Shown piece after piece: positions 1 to 10,398 of a DNA stretch of 64,000 bases. The stretch comes from Branchiostoma floridae. Lineage: Eukaryota; Chordata; Leptocardii; Amphioxiformes; Branchiostomatidae. Within the stretch, counting starts at the first letter, position 1; each line of letters starts with the position of its first letter. The stretch lies in the NCBI RefSeq assembly GCF_000003815.2, contig NC_049990.1:17314532-17378531 (forward strand), given 5' to 3'. The notes beneath the pieces were generated by a model. The model was not told the origin of the DNA. It did not search any database and worked only from the letters and a program-made list of their open reading frames with translations. The position numbers and the translations under genes are program-made.

Positions 1-496
1 ATGTGCATTCGTCAGCACAACGCTTTGAGAGCGCATTTCCTATACAAGAGGTAAACCATATTCTTTTGCTGTTTTTGTGGTACTTTTTTGTTGGGTTAAT
101 CTCCCCCGCCACTACCTGATTGCCTAATTTTACTTGGAATACTTTTCTCTTTTAATGTTTGGTGATATGTGAAAAGATTTGGAGATTTCTATGATATTTC
201 GCCTTGAAAGATATTCAACTTCCATTGCTTTCCCAAACTGTATTTTTTATTTCATTGCATTTTACATATAAATTCAAATATTGATGATAGAATAAAACGA
301 AAGGAATGAGTTGTGGCGCAACTACTGATGTTTGCCTGTTGGTTTGGTAAAGACGTCTTAATGAATGTACAGTCATTTCATACTTCCCCAGCATCGTCAT
401 TTTTGGCAAGTGTATCAAACACTGCTGCCTGTAGGTCTCCTGTCCAGGTACATGAGCGCATAGCAATTTCCTTCTCAGAGGTAGCATCTCGGCAAT

Positions 497-622
497 GGCT
501 TCGATGGTCTCTCCATCGCCGGTAGCCACTTAGCCATGTTCTCACACAGCTTCCGCCAGGCGTCGCGCCGTTGAGCCAGTCTCCCTGCGATTGCACATGT
601 TGTACCGACCACAGCTGACTCA
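497..622 (-). repeat. Dispersed repeat, family A, copy 1
   Basis: This segment is clearly related to 16255-16400, 35020-35125 and 37490-37640. All copies read on the - strand as a short basic peptide block with the recognisable core AWRKLCEN, followed by LPAMERP. In this copy the frame downstream of LPAMERP differs from the other copies. I do not recognise the domain. In two of the other copies the block lies next to a DUF6589-like fragment, so the family probably belongs to a transposon-derived gene. The repeat relationship is read directly from the DNA; the transposon origin is inference. Confidence 0.6.
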
Positions 623-1384
623 GATTATTATTTAAAAATGTCATAATTTCTTCTTTATATTATTATTAGCCATGCCTTGATTTCTTGCATGATACTCCAA
701 TTATGAAATCTAGGGTTACACAAATCATATTTAGTTAGCCTGGTAACCATACAAAAATCGAACAGAAACAATATCAAAACCTACTTCGTCATGTCGACGT
801 CGTCTCCTCCTTCTGCCATCTTTGACTAGGAAATTGGGAGTCGCCAAAGGGAGGATCACCTTAAGTTTGGACTTTTTCTGTTACAGAACGTTGCATATAC
901 ACCATTGCACAACTGCATTATTGTCTGTGAGTGATTTTTTTTAAATTTCTTTTCCTTTCCTTTTCAAGCAGCCTAAAGATCATGCTGAAACACACAGCAG
1001 GTAAGCTTGCAACTGGATGAAAAAATAATTGTTTTGTGTTGAAAACATAAGTACAAATGTTAAATGGTTTTTATGTCAAAGCCCCCCTTCTTCTTCATTC
1101 CACGTACGGCAGAACCCAATCGGTGTCGATAGACACACCACTGTAATGTTCATTATTTTCTACTCGATTGTCCTGGAGGAGAAATACACTCTCATTGTCC
1201 TTTTGCTTAATCAAGTCTTCTTCTGGCTGTAACAGAAATGTCAAGCTAATTGTGGATCCAAATAAAGTCAAGTAACAGGTGTTTGTGATTAGCAAACAGT
1301 CCACAATTCAGAATAAAAAGGTTTCTTGATTCTGTTTTTTGCTTTTACAACTAAGATGCTACTCTCACTAGTACATAGATAATC
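623..1384. other. No gene recognised
   Basis: The stretch holds no exon-like open frame with splice sites and no recognisable repeat. It is AT-rich intergenic or intronic DNA. Confidence 0.4.
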
Positions 1385-1490
1385 GTACGTAGTATTGATT
1401 CATTCGCCTTTCTTGGCGTTAAGCATAATACGCCCTTGTTGATTGAAAGTTTGTTGCCTCATGTTCCTACCATTTCTTTTCAACTGATGT
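1385..1490 (-). repeat. Dispersed repeat, family B, diverged copy
   Basis: About 100 bp here resembles 4375-4480, sharing for example the + strand words cctttcttggcgtt and cctaccatttcttttcaac. It is a short decayed copy of the relic at 4235-5035 and contains no usable reading frame of its own. Confidence 0.55.
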
Positions 1491-4230
1491 GCACAGACCT
1501 GTCCAAGCGAGATATCAAATACAACACGCTTGTCATCGTAGTCAATGTCGGCAAAACAAGGCAGTACAAGGAAGAATAGAAGCAGACGGGAAGCGGTCTT
1601 TAACAGTCAAAATAAGAGTGCAAAAGTCAGTCATGTCTTTGTTGACAGATCTGTACATCGGAAATTATTTGTACCAACATCTGTGCAATAAATGAACAAG
1701 ACGCAACGTCACGAACAAGATCGTCAACCGAACCCCACGATGCGAATCCAAGTAGAACAAAAAATCATCATTCTTACACTACACTTTTCTTTTGGGAGTC
1801 CAGTTCAAAGCCCGTCTCGTCGACGATATATATACGGTGAGACTTACCCGATCATTCAATCTATTGTCGCTGAGAGTGGTTCGCAGCAATGTGAAGAAGA
1901 CCTTCACCACACCTTCATCTACAGAATGCCCCCGGTTTAATATGTTTCGTATGATCAGTCATGAACATGGGCAATGTTGTTATAATAAATCAGCTGTGTC
2001 TGTGAAAGGTCTTAATCATAGAACATCATACTGTACATTGTAAAAATTATCAATCCAAAGGTGGGTACTTGAAGCCAGTGTACTCTTTAGAAGGGAAAGT
2101 CTCCATTATCTTCTTCACCGCACAGGTAGGGTTGACAAATCTACTCTTTGCTTTCAGCCCTACCCAGCACCATCTGACCAACTGGCAGTAGGCAATGTAC
2201 CTGCACTGTAATTGTAACAGTGAGTTTGTCTGTAACTTGTGAACACCTGTCAACCCTGTCACTTTACAACGATGCAAAAATAAGACTTGCTCACATTTCC
2301 AGGTAAGATAAGTCGTATCAGCTATAATAATAAAGAATGGATGTCTAAAAATGGTGACCGTTATTGTATACGATTATAGTTGTTTTCTATTCTAATTCCA
2401 GGTAAATAGCGTGATTATACATGGCAAAGGCCGCGGAAAAATATGACAAATCCCGACCCCGGCTACCTCTCACCGCCGCTCGGCAGCCTCGGACCTCCCT
2501 CCTCAGATTCCCGCCACATTTATATTTTGTCATCTGATAGAAAACTGTTGCCTAAACAACAGTAACATCGCACCCGCTGCACACCCACCCTTACTATGCA
2601 ACATTTTGCAGTCCCCCGATCTATGTGGGGATTCTGCCCTCCATTTCCCCTTCAGCGTCGCCATTGTTGTTACCAACACTGTTGGCAACAGCACCTCCGA
2701 CTAGTTCCTCTTCCCTGTCTGTGTGTTTTTGTGTAGAAAACCACACTGAAAGTACACTGTATATACCATAGATCATCTTTAAAAGTCGTGTTCATAACAG
2801 TCGGCATGCTTTTTGACCCTTTATCGCTTCGTACTGTCTGTTGCGCGCGTGTACGCATGCATGCATGTATGCGCAGTATCAGCGACAGGGACCTCCTCGA
2901 CCGCAAGATCTAGTTCCTCGTCATCTTTCTCCTCAAATTCCCTCTTCCTCTTTATCCCTACTTTCCCTTTCCACGTTTCTTTCTTCTCCATTTCCTTCTA
3001 CTTGGAAGCTGGATACTAGATGTAATATTCGTAAATATAATCAAACAACAGAAACAGACAATAAGCTTATAACGTAAAGATATGTCAAAAATATACATAA
3101 TAAAATAAAAAATAAATAAAGGCAAAATCAACAATGCCGGTACACAGAAAGACAAGAAGATGATGATCAGTTCAATTTGTGAAGTATCGGGCCCCATTTA
3201 TTGTAGTGCGACTCTAATCTGTTGTTTCTTGAGGCTATAGTCAGTTTTGTTTTGTAGTGTGACGTAAGATATGAGATGTAATGACCTGTGAATAACCGTC
3301 TGTCCCTTGGATTGAAGATAAAATATTTTGAAACTAATATAGTATATAGTATCGAATCGTCTGCATACATTCTTGGCAATCATGTCAACAGTAAGTACAA
3401 TTCATTATTATGTCTCCTGCATACCTCCACATTTCCTCTTGTAGTGTTCTTACTTCGTCTTTGAATCTCCCCAGGTCTGTTGTTACATTTTCTCTGTTGT
3501 CTTTCAGCTTGGATGGAGAATGTTCAGCGGCTGGAATGCCAGGTGTTCGAAAGATGGCCCACCGTGGTCCCCTAAATCTTAACCCATACTTCATCCTGTG
3601 GGATGTTTCCCCCATACCATGTCAGTTTCCTGTGAAACAGAGTACACCTTAATCTTAACATGGGAAGAACGTAGCTGTCCATGCTTGTATATTAAGGTAC
3701 ACAAGGTCCGTTTATATTTCATTATGATGCCCAGTGAATGGAACCAAACTTATCCAGCTTTTCTTTGGGTAGTCGTGCACCGCCGACATCAGGAAGGCGA
3801 GGTACTCACCGGGCTTTGACTCCACTTTCTTCCCTCCCTCCTCATCCTTTGTGGTGAAAGGCAGGTGTTCAGCCACCACATAAAAGTAGTAGTGTGATGT
3901 TAGTAGTACACTTAACGCTTTGGCTTTGACGAACAACATGCATAAAACTTGCAAGAATATTTTAGTAACATTGCTGAATAATCTGGAATTCCTTTAAAGT
4001 TTGCAACTTCAACGATTGAAATATCAAGACCATGCAGAAAACTTTTTTTTCAACTGAAATACTCAAGACTTAACATTTACAGTACAGCAATGTAGTGTGA
4101 CGACAACATGTGGGAAAAGAACAGAGTAGCTGGCAAAGAGAGTGGTCCATTTGGAACTGAACTTGTAAAGGTCTCCAAAAAATCAGCAAAGACAAGCTGC
4201 AATAATTTATTACCTTGTCACCACTTAAAG
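1491..4230. other. No gene recognised; low-complexity tract
   Basis: I see no supported gene. The + strand at about 2890-3010 is rich in C and T (repeated cctc and ttcc words), and 2860-2875 has an alternating atgcatgc tract. Short open frames here look like chance. Confidence 0.35.
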
Positions 4231-4234
4231 GGAG

Positions 4235-5035
4235 TTAACTTTCTACAAGAAGGCCTTCCTCGTCAAAGTGTAAACTTCTCCATTGAGTTGCGTAGCGTTT
4301 CTTCTTTCTTTCTCCGGACTTCTCGAGATCCTTTCTTGTTGATGACCGTTGGTTTGCTTTGTTACGAGATTCGTAGTATTGGTCCATTTGCCTTTCTTGG
4401 CGTTTGGCATAAGACTCCCCTGTTGATAGAAAATGTGTTGCCTCATTCTCCTACCATTTCTTTTCAACCGATCTTACACATTCACATTGTTTTGTGTTTT
4501 GCCCTTTGTTTTTCACTTCTAGTCTTTTTTTCTTTCAACATTTGAAGTTTCTCTAATAGCTCAGAAAACGACACATTGTATGACCTTTGGAACGATTTGT
4601 TCACTTTGTTTAGTACTTGCCTTGCCTCAGACCTTACACTTCTCCGTTTAGGCTGAAGGTAGGGGAATTCTCTGATTTAAGCTCTAACTTAGCACGAGCA
4701 CTCGGCCATAGTCTACTAACCTTGTTTCTTATCTTATGGCACTCCTGGCAGTTCTTGGTGTGGAAGTTTCCCCTAGCTTCCGGTAGGGCCTTCCACGACT
4801 CAAGTGAGACTGAATAAGTAGAGTACTACTTCCTGGCTGCAGGGTTGAGAGACCGAAAGTTCTTCCTCACTCGTTGTCCTACCTTTCGAAACGAGTCTTT
4901 GTCTATAGAAAAGTTCTTAACTATAGTTTCTATGTACATGTTGTGCCTTTCTGACTGACTTTTAGCATCCCTATTCACGGAAAAATGATTTAAAGCTACA
5001 CGAGCGAACCCAAACGTCAACTTTGTCAGACACTG
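4235..5035 (-). pseudogene. Broken copy of repetitive gene family B
   Basis: Read on the - strand, 5020-4826 encodes a block with the words SQSERHN, KVGQRVRK and FRSLNPAARK. It is closely paralogous to the longer + strand reading frame at 23714-24034. At 4826-4828 the frame meets a TAG where the paralogue has a glutamine codon (AARKQ), and coding resemblance resumes straight afterwards (SLESWKALPEA, then TKNCQECHK). The simplest reading is a nonsense substitution in a once continuous gene. Similarity to 1385-1490 shows that the family extends further downstream. I do not recognise the domain. The two CxxC-like cysteines (NCQEC here, TCKEC in the paralogue) could bind metal, which is speculation. 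A decayed transposon gene is the likeliest explanation. Confidence 0.55.
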
Positions 5036-5747
5036 AGCTAGAGAGGACTCAGAGGAATGCAGAAACGCCCCAGATTACTTGTCGTCCCGCTACCAGTCCC
5101 TTGAACAGTATGTGATCTCTTGGACATTATTGAATTGATTTTTACCTCAAAACGTGTAGCTACATAGTATTACATTTATTTTATTTTTAGTGTCTAAAAA
5201 ATTACAGTGGACTCAGATAGTAGGAAATAAATTACGCTAACACAATACGTAAACATCATTATGCTTAAGTTTGCCGGTGTCCACTATCTTGATTTTTCCA
5301 CACGGCCTGTGATTGGTCAATGGAGATATGTCTAGAAATGAGTGAAATATACGAAGGTACCGCGTACAAAGTAATGACTTGTTATCTATCAAAGCTATAT
5401 ATAAGAGATTATTGTTATTTTAAATACTCAATTAGAAAGTGTAACCCCAATGATGAATTATTTAAGATAAGAGCGAACTTTATCTAAAAAATCACCCGTC
5501 AACAAATGAAGCAGATATTTGCTGAAAACAGCAGTAAAAACAATCCCTCTGTTTCACGGAGGGAACGAACGTAAATCTAATCCAGGTATATGAAAGCAAT
5601 AAAGTATTTGAAAAAAGACGCTTAAATACGGAGAACAATGGGTTAAATGATTCAAAAGGCTCAGACAATTAACATCTATATGCAAGATGTCCAGCGTGTC
5701 GACGACATCCTTCATCCCTTTCTCTTTGAATCTTCTTTTCTTCAGCA
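5036..5747. other. No gene recognised
   Basis: AT-rich sequence without a supported exon or repeat. Confidence 0.35.
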
Positions 5748-5872
5748 TGGATGAAACAGATAAAACCCTTCCAAGCCCCAGGAGGATACGAGAAGACAAT
5801 GACGAAGATGAAGATTCAGTCTGCTTCCCAGTTGACACGCCTGTTTCAGAACATGGATTTCCGAACATTTAG
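5748..5872 (+). CDS. Possible short 5' exon or ORF, acidic peptide
   Basis: A strong pyrimidine tract ending in cttcag (about 5725-5746) is followed by an ATG and 41 codons ending at TAG. The peptide starts MDETDKTLP and has an acidic stretch EDNDEDED. I recognise no family. The acceptor-like tract and the biased composition are the only support. It may be a terminal exon or a chance frame. Confidence 0.2.
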
Positions 5873-5930
5873 TTCCCTGGGAAAGAGAGTACCAATTAGC
5901 GGTACGAGACTGGGGTTGCTAGCGGCAACG

Positions 5931-5943
5931 CCAAGATGGCCGC
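5931..5943 (+). promoter_or_regulatory. YY1-like motif
   Basis: The string ccaagatggccgc matches the core of the animal YY1 site (AAGATGGC). Such sites mark many promoters, but one match has little weight and no gene start is confirmed next to it. Confidence 0.2.
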
Positions 5944-6292
5944 CTACCGGCATCTCGAAAAATTCGCGTTTTATCGAAAATGAAGGTCATTTTTTTTGCA
6001 ATTCAGTTAATTTTACTTGTCTATTTTTCTTTCGTTACATCTAGACAGAAGCCTGTTCAACACATCTTAACCAATGTAATGCATGCTGCAAGCTGTTTTG
6101 CCGAATAACACCCTTCTGGAACTTGACACAACATCGAAATAGGGTCAATGAGACCCCTGGGCGAAAAAATGCTTTCACTGTAACTGTTACAAAAGCTTAA
6201 CACACTGGACGTACGTTTGCCTATACAACACACTCTGGTGGGGTGGGATCAAGTTGTAGCAATCTTAAATCCACTAGTGTCCAGTAGGTCGT

Positions 6293-6311
6293 ACTATCTC
6301 TCATTAAAGTG
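6293..6311. repeat. Target-site duplication, left copy
   Basis: The 19-mer actatctctcattaaagtg occurs here and again at 12362-12380, exactly bounding the tandem Penelope-like insertion. The first three bases (act) are also the last element bases at the truncated right end, so the true duplication is 16-19 bp. Confidence 0.85.
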
Positions 6312-6359
6312 GTCGATAAGGCGTCAGAAGGATGACGGCTGAGACATAACGGTTACCGG

Positions 6360-6390
6360 TTTCGACCTTTTATTCAAAAGTCTTCATCAG
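6360..6390 (-). ncRNA. Hammerhead-ribozyme-like core, downstream copy
   Basis: On the - strand the order is CTGATGA, one extra A, a 7-bp stem (GACTTTT with AAAGGTC), then GAAAC. These are the conserved hammerhead core strings around stem II. A two-base stem III (AC with GT) followed by T is possible just downstream. I could not find a good stem I, so self-cleavage is uncertain. Hammerhead motifs are known from the pseudo-LTRs of Penelope-like elements. Confidence 0.5.
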
Positions 6391-6477
6391 AATGACAAGA
6401 GAGTGGTACCGCACTGGCTTTTATAGCCTCTACTCTAGTTAGGGCGGGGCGCCCTGAGCAGTTAGGGCAGGAGATAG

Positions 6478-6836
6478 CCAATCAGATTACAGGATATCAT
6501 ATTGCACTAGCTATGTGGCCAATCAGAGTATAGGGTTCAATGGCCAATCAGCTTACAGGATATCGTTATGCACTGGATAGATCTGGCCAATCAGAGCGTG
6601 GTCCATTGTTCTCCCGGCCAATCAGCTTATGGGATGTCATCTTGCACTGGCTGTATGGCCAATCAGAGTATTGGGTTCAGTGGCCAATCAGCTTACAGCA
6701 TATCGTTTTGCACTAACTAGATTTGGCCAATCAGAGCCTATGTCTAGTCAGGTCAGGGCGCTCTGAGCGTAGTCCATTGTTCTCCTGACCAATAAGGTAG
6801 TTCGTCTCATAGACGATTGTTCTACTGGCCAATCAG
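6478..6836 (-). promoter_or_regulatory. Array of ten CCAAT boxes, downstream copy
   Basis: CCAATCAG occurs nine times on the + strand (starting at 6478, 6519, 6544, 6587, 6618, 6659, 6684, 6727 and 6829), with one CCAATAAG at 6789. On the element's sense strand these read CTGATTGG, the NF-Y type inverted CCAAT box. The boxes lie in repeated sub-units with shared words such as gcttacaggatatcg and gcactgg. Confidence 0.8.
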
Positions 6837-7183
6837 GTTACATTTAGTGCCCTATGCCCTTTGTTCTATGACATCATCCGTTAGGCGGGAGATACAGACA
6901 TGGAGTGCGGTACGGCTAACTATGAGCACTTGTACAGAGGTAAAAACAAGACTTGTCTATGCATACATGGCTGTGACTATTACAAAAGAGACAATAGTAA
7001 ATATGCTGTAGTCTTAGCTTGCCGTGTGGAGAGGAGTTGGCCCCAGTCGTCCTTTGTAGAGTTGTCCTCAGGTGGAGTCTGTCGCGTCTCGGATCCGTTC
7101 CATGTGGATGGTAGGATGCTAGTGACCGGCTAATGTGGCGATTGAGTGTTCATTGGGTGACGGTCACGACGAGATGCTACTCT

Positions 7184-9400
7184 TCAAACCCTGGTGATCT
7201 CTAAGGACTCCTGGTTCAGGCCCTCTGGATGTAGTGTTCTGAGTTGATGAATCCAGTAGGACTCCCGTTGCAGGCGGCGTTGTCTTGTGGTGTCTTCATG
7301 TCCTGTGTAGCGTAGTTTTTCGATTCCAAGAACTTCAAGGTCTGCAGTGTTGTGATCTGTGAGGTTGAAGTGGGCTGATACCGGAGTGTCCTTCTTCGTG
7401 TTGATGGATGATCGATGGCCGTTCAGTCTATTGGCCAACGTTTGTTTGGTCTCGCCCACATATTGTAGCCCGCATTTCTTGCATTGGATGAGATAGACGA
7501 TGTTTCTGCTTTGGCAATTGATGTGGTTCCTGATGAGATGACGCTCTCCCGTGCGGTGGCTTGTGAAGTAGTTGATCTTCTTGATGTGGGTACAAGTGGA
7601 GCACTTGTTTCTTCCGCACGGGAAGGACCCCGAGGGAGTGAATTTTTTCAGGAAGTTCTTGTCCTCCTTCGGGATCTGGGCTCTTACTAGGAGATCCTTT
7701 ATGTTTTTGTTGCGGCGATAGGCAAACAGTGGTGAATCTTTGAATATGTCCTTGGTTCTTGTGGAGAGTTGCAGAAGGTGCCAGTATTTTCTGATGATGG
7801 TCTGTAGTGGCGGAAGGTGTGGACTATATGTGGTGACCAGGACTGTACGTTCTTGTGGTGGTGTCGGCCCCTTTTCCTTCAGTGTGTCTTCGCGGGGGCG
7901 TTCTTGTGCACGCGTGATGGCGTCGTCCAGTAGGGCTTCTTCATAGCCCCTTTGCTGGAAGTGTTGCCGGAATTCTGCAGCCTTTTCCTTGAATCTGGGT
8001 GTGCTTGAGCAGATGCGTCTTAGACGTAGGAACTGACCGTAGGGAATCCCCTGCTTGCAGTGTTTGGGATGGGAAGAGTTTCTGAGTAGGTACTGGTGCT
8101 TATCTGTCGGTTTTGTGTAGAGGTCTGTTGTAATTTCCCCCTCCGAAATGATGACGGTGACGTCTAGGAAGTTGATCGAGGTTTTGGATGTTTCCACTGT
8201 GAACTTAATTGTCCTGTGGGCTTCGTTAAGGTCTTGGATGAAGGCCTTTAATTCTTCCTCTGATCTTGTCCAGACTGCGAAGATGTCATCGATGTACCTC
8301 CACCATATCCATGGTCTTGGGGTTCTTTTGTAAACATATCGTTCTTCGAAGTTCCCCATGAATATATTGGCGTAGGATGGGGCCACTCTTGTACCCATAG
8401 CCGTGCCTTGGATCTGGATGTAATGTTCCTCGTTGAAGTCGAAGTTGTTGAGGTTTAGTATGTTGTCCAGTAGTTGGCATATGGCTTCCGTGGGGACGTC
8501 AGCTGGGTTCTTCTGTAGTGCCTCCCTACACGCTTGTATCCCTTCATCTGTGGGTATGTTGGTGTATAGGGAGGAGACGTCTAGGGTGACGAGGGTGGCA
8601 TTTGGTGGTACCTTCCCGAGTTTGTTGAGTCTGCGCAGGAAATCTGTGGTGTCTCTGATGTAGGAAGGTAGCCTTGTTACGAGGGGGCGGAGGTGGAAGT
8701 CTGCGAACGCCGAAATTCTTTCCGTGGCACAGTCGTTGGCCGAGAGTATCGGTCTTCCAGGGTTGCCTTCCTTGTGGATTTTTGGAAGGAGGTAGAAGTT
8801 GGGCGTTCTGGGGTGCTGAGGAGGTGCCAAGTAGTTGTATGTAGTGTCATCTANNNNNNNNNNNNNNNNNNNNNNNNNNNNNNNNNNNNNNNNNNNNNNN
8901 NNNNNNNNNNNNNNNNNNNNNNNNNNNNNNNNNNNNNNNNNNNNNNNNNNNNNNNNNNNNNNNNNNNNNNNNNNNNNNNNNNNNNNNNNNNNNNNNNNNN
9001 NNNNNNNNNNNNNNNNNNNNNCAGGTTTGATGATGACGTTTGTCATCTGTTTCAGTTCCACTAGAGCTTTGCGCTCTAGCTCTGAGACGTTCTTCTTGTG
9101 TGGTTCTGACGTGGTTTTTTGGTGTTCCAGAATTTCTTGGTCCACTGCCATGATGAACGTCTCTAAGGCTGGGTCTCTGTGTGTGGGCGGGTTCCAGTTG
9201 CTTTTTTCTTTGAATCTTGTGGGCTCTGATCTGTCATGGTCGGCGAAGAATTCTCTCAGGCGGAGGCGTCTGAAGAATGCATGGATGTCTTGTATGAGTT
9301 CTTGTCGGTTGTAGTCTGAAGGGGTTGGGCAGAAGTTGAGTCCTTTGGAGAGAACGGATGTCTGGGCGTCGGTCAGTGGTAGATCTGAGAGATTTACCAC
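7184..9400 (-). CDS. PLE reverse transcriptase with GIY-YIG endonuclease
   Basis: The frame encodes about 738 residues, 56-57 of them hidden by the N run. Reverse transcriptase motifs in order are PKIHKEGNPGRPILS, the palm motif A LDVSSLYTNIP (about residue 275), motif B GTAMGTRVAPSYAN (about 340) and the catalytic YIDDIF (about 370). A cysteine cluster CGRNKCSTC (about 600) precedes a C-terminal GIY-YIG nuclease with VYLI (about 636), YVGETKQTL (about 647) and an RLNGH helix. This order is diagnostic of canonical Penelope-like elements, where the endonuclease nicks the target and the polymerase copies RNA onto it. The start is unclear: the listed start is a GTG that overlaps the ORF1 stop, and the same frame stays open without ATG for at least 260 bases upstream. 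All visible catalytic residues are present and no internal stop is seen. Confidence 0.93.
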   Translation of the reverse strand: MVNLSDLPLTDAQTSVLSKGLNFCPTPSDYNRQELIQDIHAFFRRLRLREFFADHDRSEPTRFKEKSNWNPPTHRDPALETFIMAVDQEILEHQKTTSEPHKKNVSELERKALVELKQMTNVIIKPXXXXXXXXXXXXXXXXXXXXXXXXXXXXXXXXXXXXXXXXXXXXXXXXXXXXXXXXXDDTTYNYLAPPQHPRTPNFYLLPKIHKEGNPGRPILSANDCATERISAFADFHLRPLVTRLPSYIRDTTDFLRRLNKLGKVPPNATLVTLDVSSLYTNIPTDEGIQACREALQKNPADVPTEAICQLLDNILNLNNFDFNEEHYIQIQGTAMGTRVAPSYANIFMGNFEERYVYKRTPRPWIWWRYIDDIFAVWTRSEEELKAFIQDLNEAHRTIKFTVETSKTSINFLDVTVIISEGEITTDLYTKPTDKHQYLLRNSSHPKHCKQGIPYGQFLRLRRICSSTPRFKEKAAEFRQHFQQRGYEEALLDDAITRAQERPREDTLKEKGPTPPQERTVLVTTYSPHLPPLQTIIRKYWHLLQLSTRTKDIFKDSPLFAYRRNKNIKDLLVRAQIPKEDKNFLKKFTPSGSFPCGRNKCSTCTHIKKINYFTSHRTGERHLIRNHINCQSRNIVYLIQCKKCGLQYVGETKQTLANRLNGHRSSINTKKDTPVSAHFNLTDHNTADLEVLGIEKLRYTGHEDTTRQRRLQRESYWIHQLRTLHPEGLNQESLEITRV
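8854..9021. other. Assembly gap, 168 N
   Basis: Unresolved bases lie inside the reverse transcriptase gene, between the N-terminal region and the first polymerase motifs. The stated length is a multiple of three. Confidence 1.
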
Positions 9401-10398
9401 TGTATCCCTCGCGGTTTCTTGGAGCGCGAGTAGTCTCTCTCTCCGGCGCCTTTCTTTTTTCCTCCTCCGTTTCTCTCTGATAGCCCTCCTGCGAGCAAAC
9501 CTTCTATGGCGGCGGCGAGCCTTGTGATGGGGTTTTCTCGCCGAGCCTTGGGCTGAGGAGGTTTCCCACGGACCTGACGCCGACCCTGCGGCTGTTGGTA
9601 GTTCTTGGACGCTTGCTTGGTGGTCTTTGCGTCCTTCTCCGTGGCTTGCCTCTGCTGCTGGCGGGTCTTGACTGGGGCCCCCCCTCTTCGTGGGGGGTTG
9701 TCTCCGTTTTTTGGGCCCATTTTCTTGGGTGCATCCTGAGCTCGAGTGTTGACGAGTTCCTTGTCTCGCTGTAGTTTCTTGTCTCTCTTCTTGGTGAGCG
9801 CAGCTCGTCTGTTGTCCTTGAACGTTTCCACGTTCTTTTCCAGGATGTCTTGTGCATCTTGCGGGAGTTTTTCAACTTCCCTGTTGAGGCTGGCGATGTT
9901 GTTGTCCAGGTCGGCTTCTGCAGAGCCGTAGAACTCAATGATGAGTGTCATCAGAGTCTTCGAGGTCTCATGCAGTGTTTCGTTCCATCGGCGTTGGAAC
10001 TCAGGGCTGGTGGTGCCAATGACGGCTGTCTTCTCGATCTTCAGCCCCATCGGTACAAGATCTTCCTCGAGGTATTTGAGAAGTGTTTCTCGGTGCATTT
10101 CATACCTCACCATCTTGTCCGTAGTCTTGATCAGCTTTCTTTGGAGCGGGATGTGTTCCTTGGCCAGCGGACGTCCGTTCTTCTGTTGGACCTGTGGCTT
10201 GGCGATGACCCGCTTCTTGTTTGCTGGTTCTTGTTCTCGGACGGAAGTGCTCGATCCGTCCTCTCGCTGTCTCTTCTTGTCAGCTCTCTCTGTGTAGGAG
10301 CTTCTCTCTTCGTCATTTTTTCTAGTCGTAGTCTCCAAGCCGGATCTACCGACATCAGTCGATGATACGGCATCCTCCCAAAGTGTGGTAGTAGACAT
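9394..10398 (-). CDS. PLE ORF1, basic probable nucleic-acid-binding protein
   Basis: This 334-residue frame starts at the ATG 10398-10396 (MSTTTLWEDA) and ends at a TAA overlapping the reverse transcriptase frame. A serine- and charge-rich N-terminal third is followed by a helical middle with coiled-coil character (for example NREVEKLPQDAQDILEKNVE) and a C-terminal tail rich in Arg, Lys, Gln and Pro (RRGGAPVKTRQQQRQ). No enzymatic motif is visible. An RNA-binding or capsid-like role would fit its place upstream of the polymerase, but that is inference. The frame stays open 13 codons further upstream into the preceding copy through a TTG at 10437. I prefer the ATG, which sits exactly where the upstream copy ends. 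Confidence 0.8.
   Translation of the reverse strand: MSTTTLWEDAVSSTDVGRSGLETTTRKNDEERSSYTERADKKRQREDGSSTSVREQEPANKKRVIAKPQVQQKNGRPLAKEHIPLQRKLIKTTDKMVRYEMHRETLLKYLEEDLVPMGLKIEKTAVIGTTSPEFQRRWNETLHETSKTLMTLIIEFYGSAEADLDNNIASLNREVEKLPQDAQDILEKNVETFKDNRRAALTKKRDKKLQRDKELVNTRAQDAPKKMGPKNGDNPPRRGGAPVKTRQQQRQATEKDAKTTKQASKNYQQPQGRRQVRGKPPQPKARRENPITRLAAAIEGLLAGGLSERNGGGKKKGAGERDYSRSKKPRGIQW

Larger units (their letters stand above)
6310..8276 (-). repeat. Pseudo-LTR, downstream copy
   Basis: These 1967 bp are repeated at 10398-12364 in direct orientation. They include the end of the reverse transcriptase gene, the GIY-YIG domain and the whole 3' non-coding region. The only difference I saw is at 6347. 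Confidence 0.92.

Noticed and set aside
4108-4545. 145-codon + strand open frame
   Set aside because: The - strand of the same segment is homologous to the repeat at 1385-1490 and belongs to the family B relic, so this frame is a shadow or chance.
6478-6836. CRISPR-like array
   Set aside because: The repeats are only 8 bp with irregular spacing and related spacers in an animal transposon; they are CCAAT boxes in internal sub-repeats.
6817-7133. Two + strand open frames of 64 and 77 codons, repeated identically at 10905-11221
   Set aside because: They lie in the non-coding 3' region of the Penelope-like element on the opposite strand and are duplicated because the pseudo-LTR is duplicated.
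7428-8663. Many 60-170 codon frames in other frames or on the + strand inside the PLE
   Set aside because: They are shadows of the reverse transcriptase and ORF1 coding sequence, whose composition keeps other frames open.
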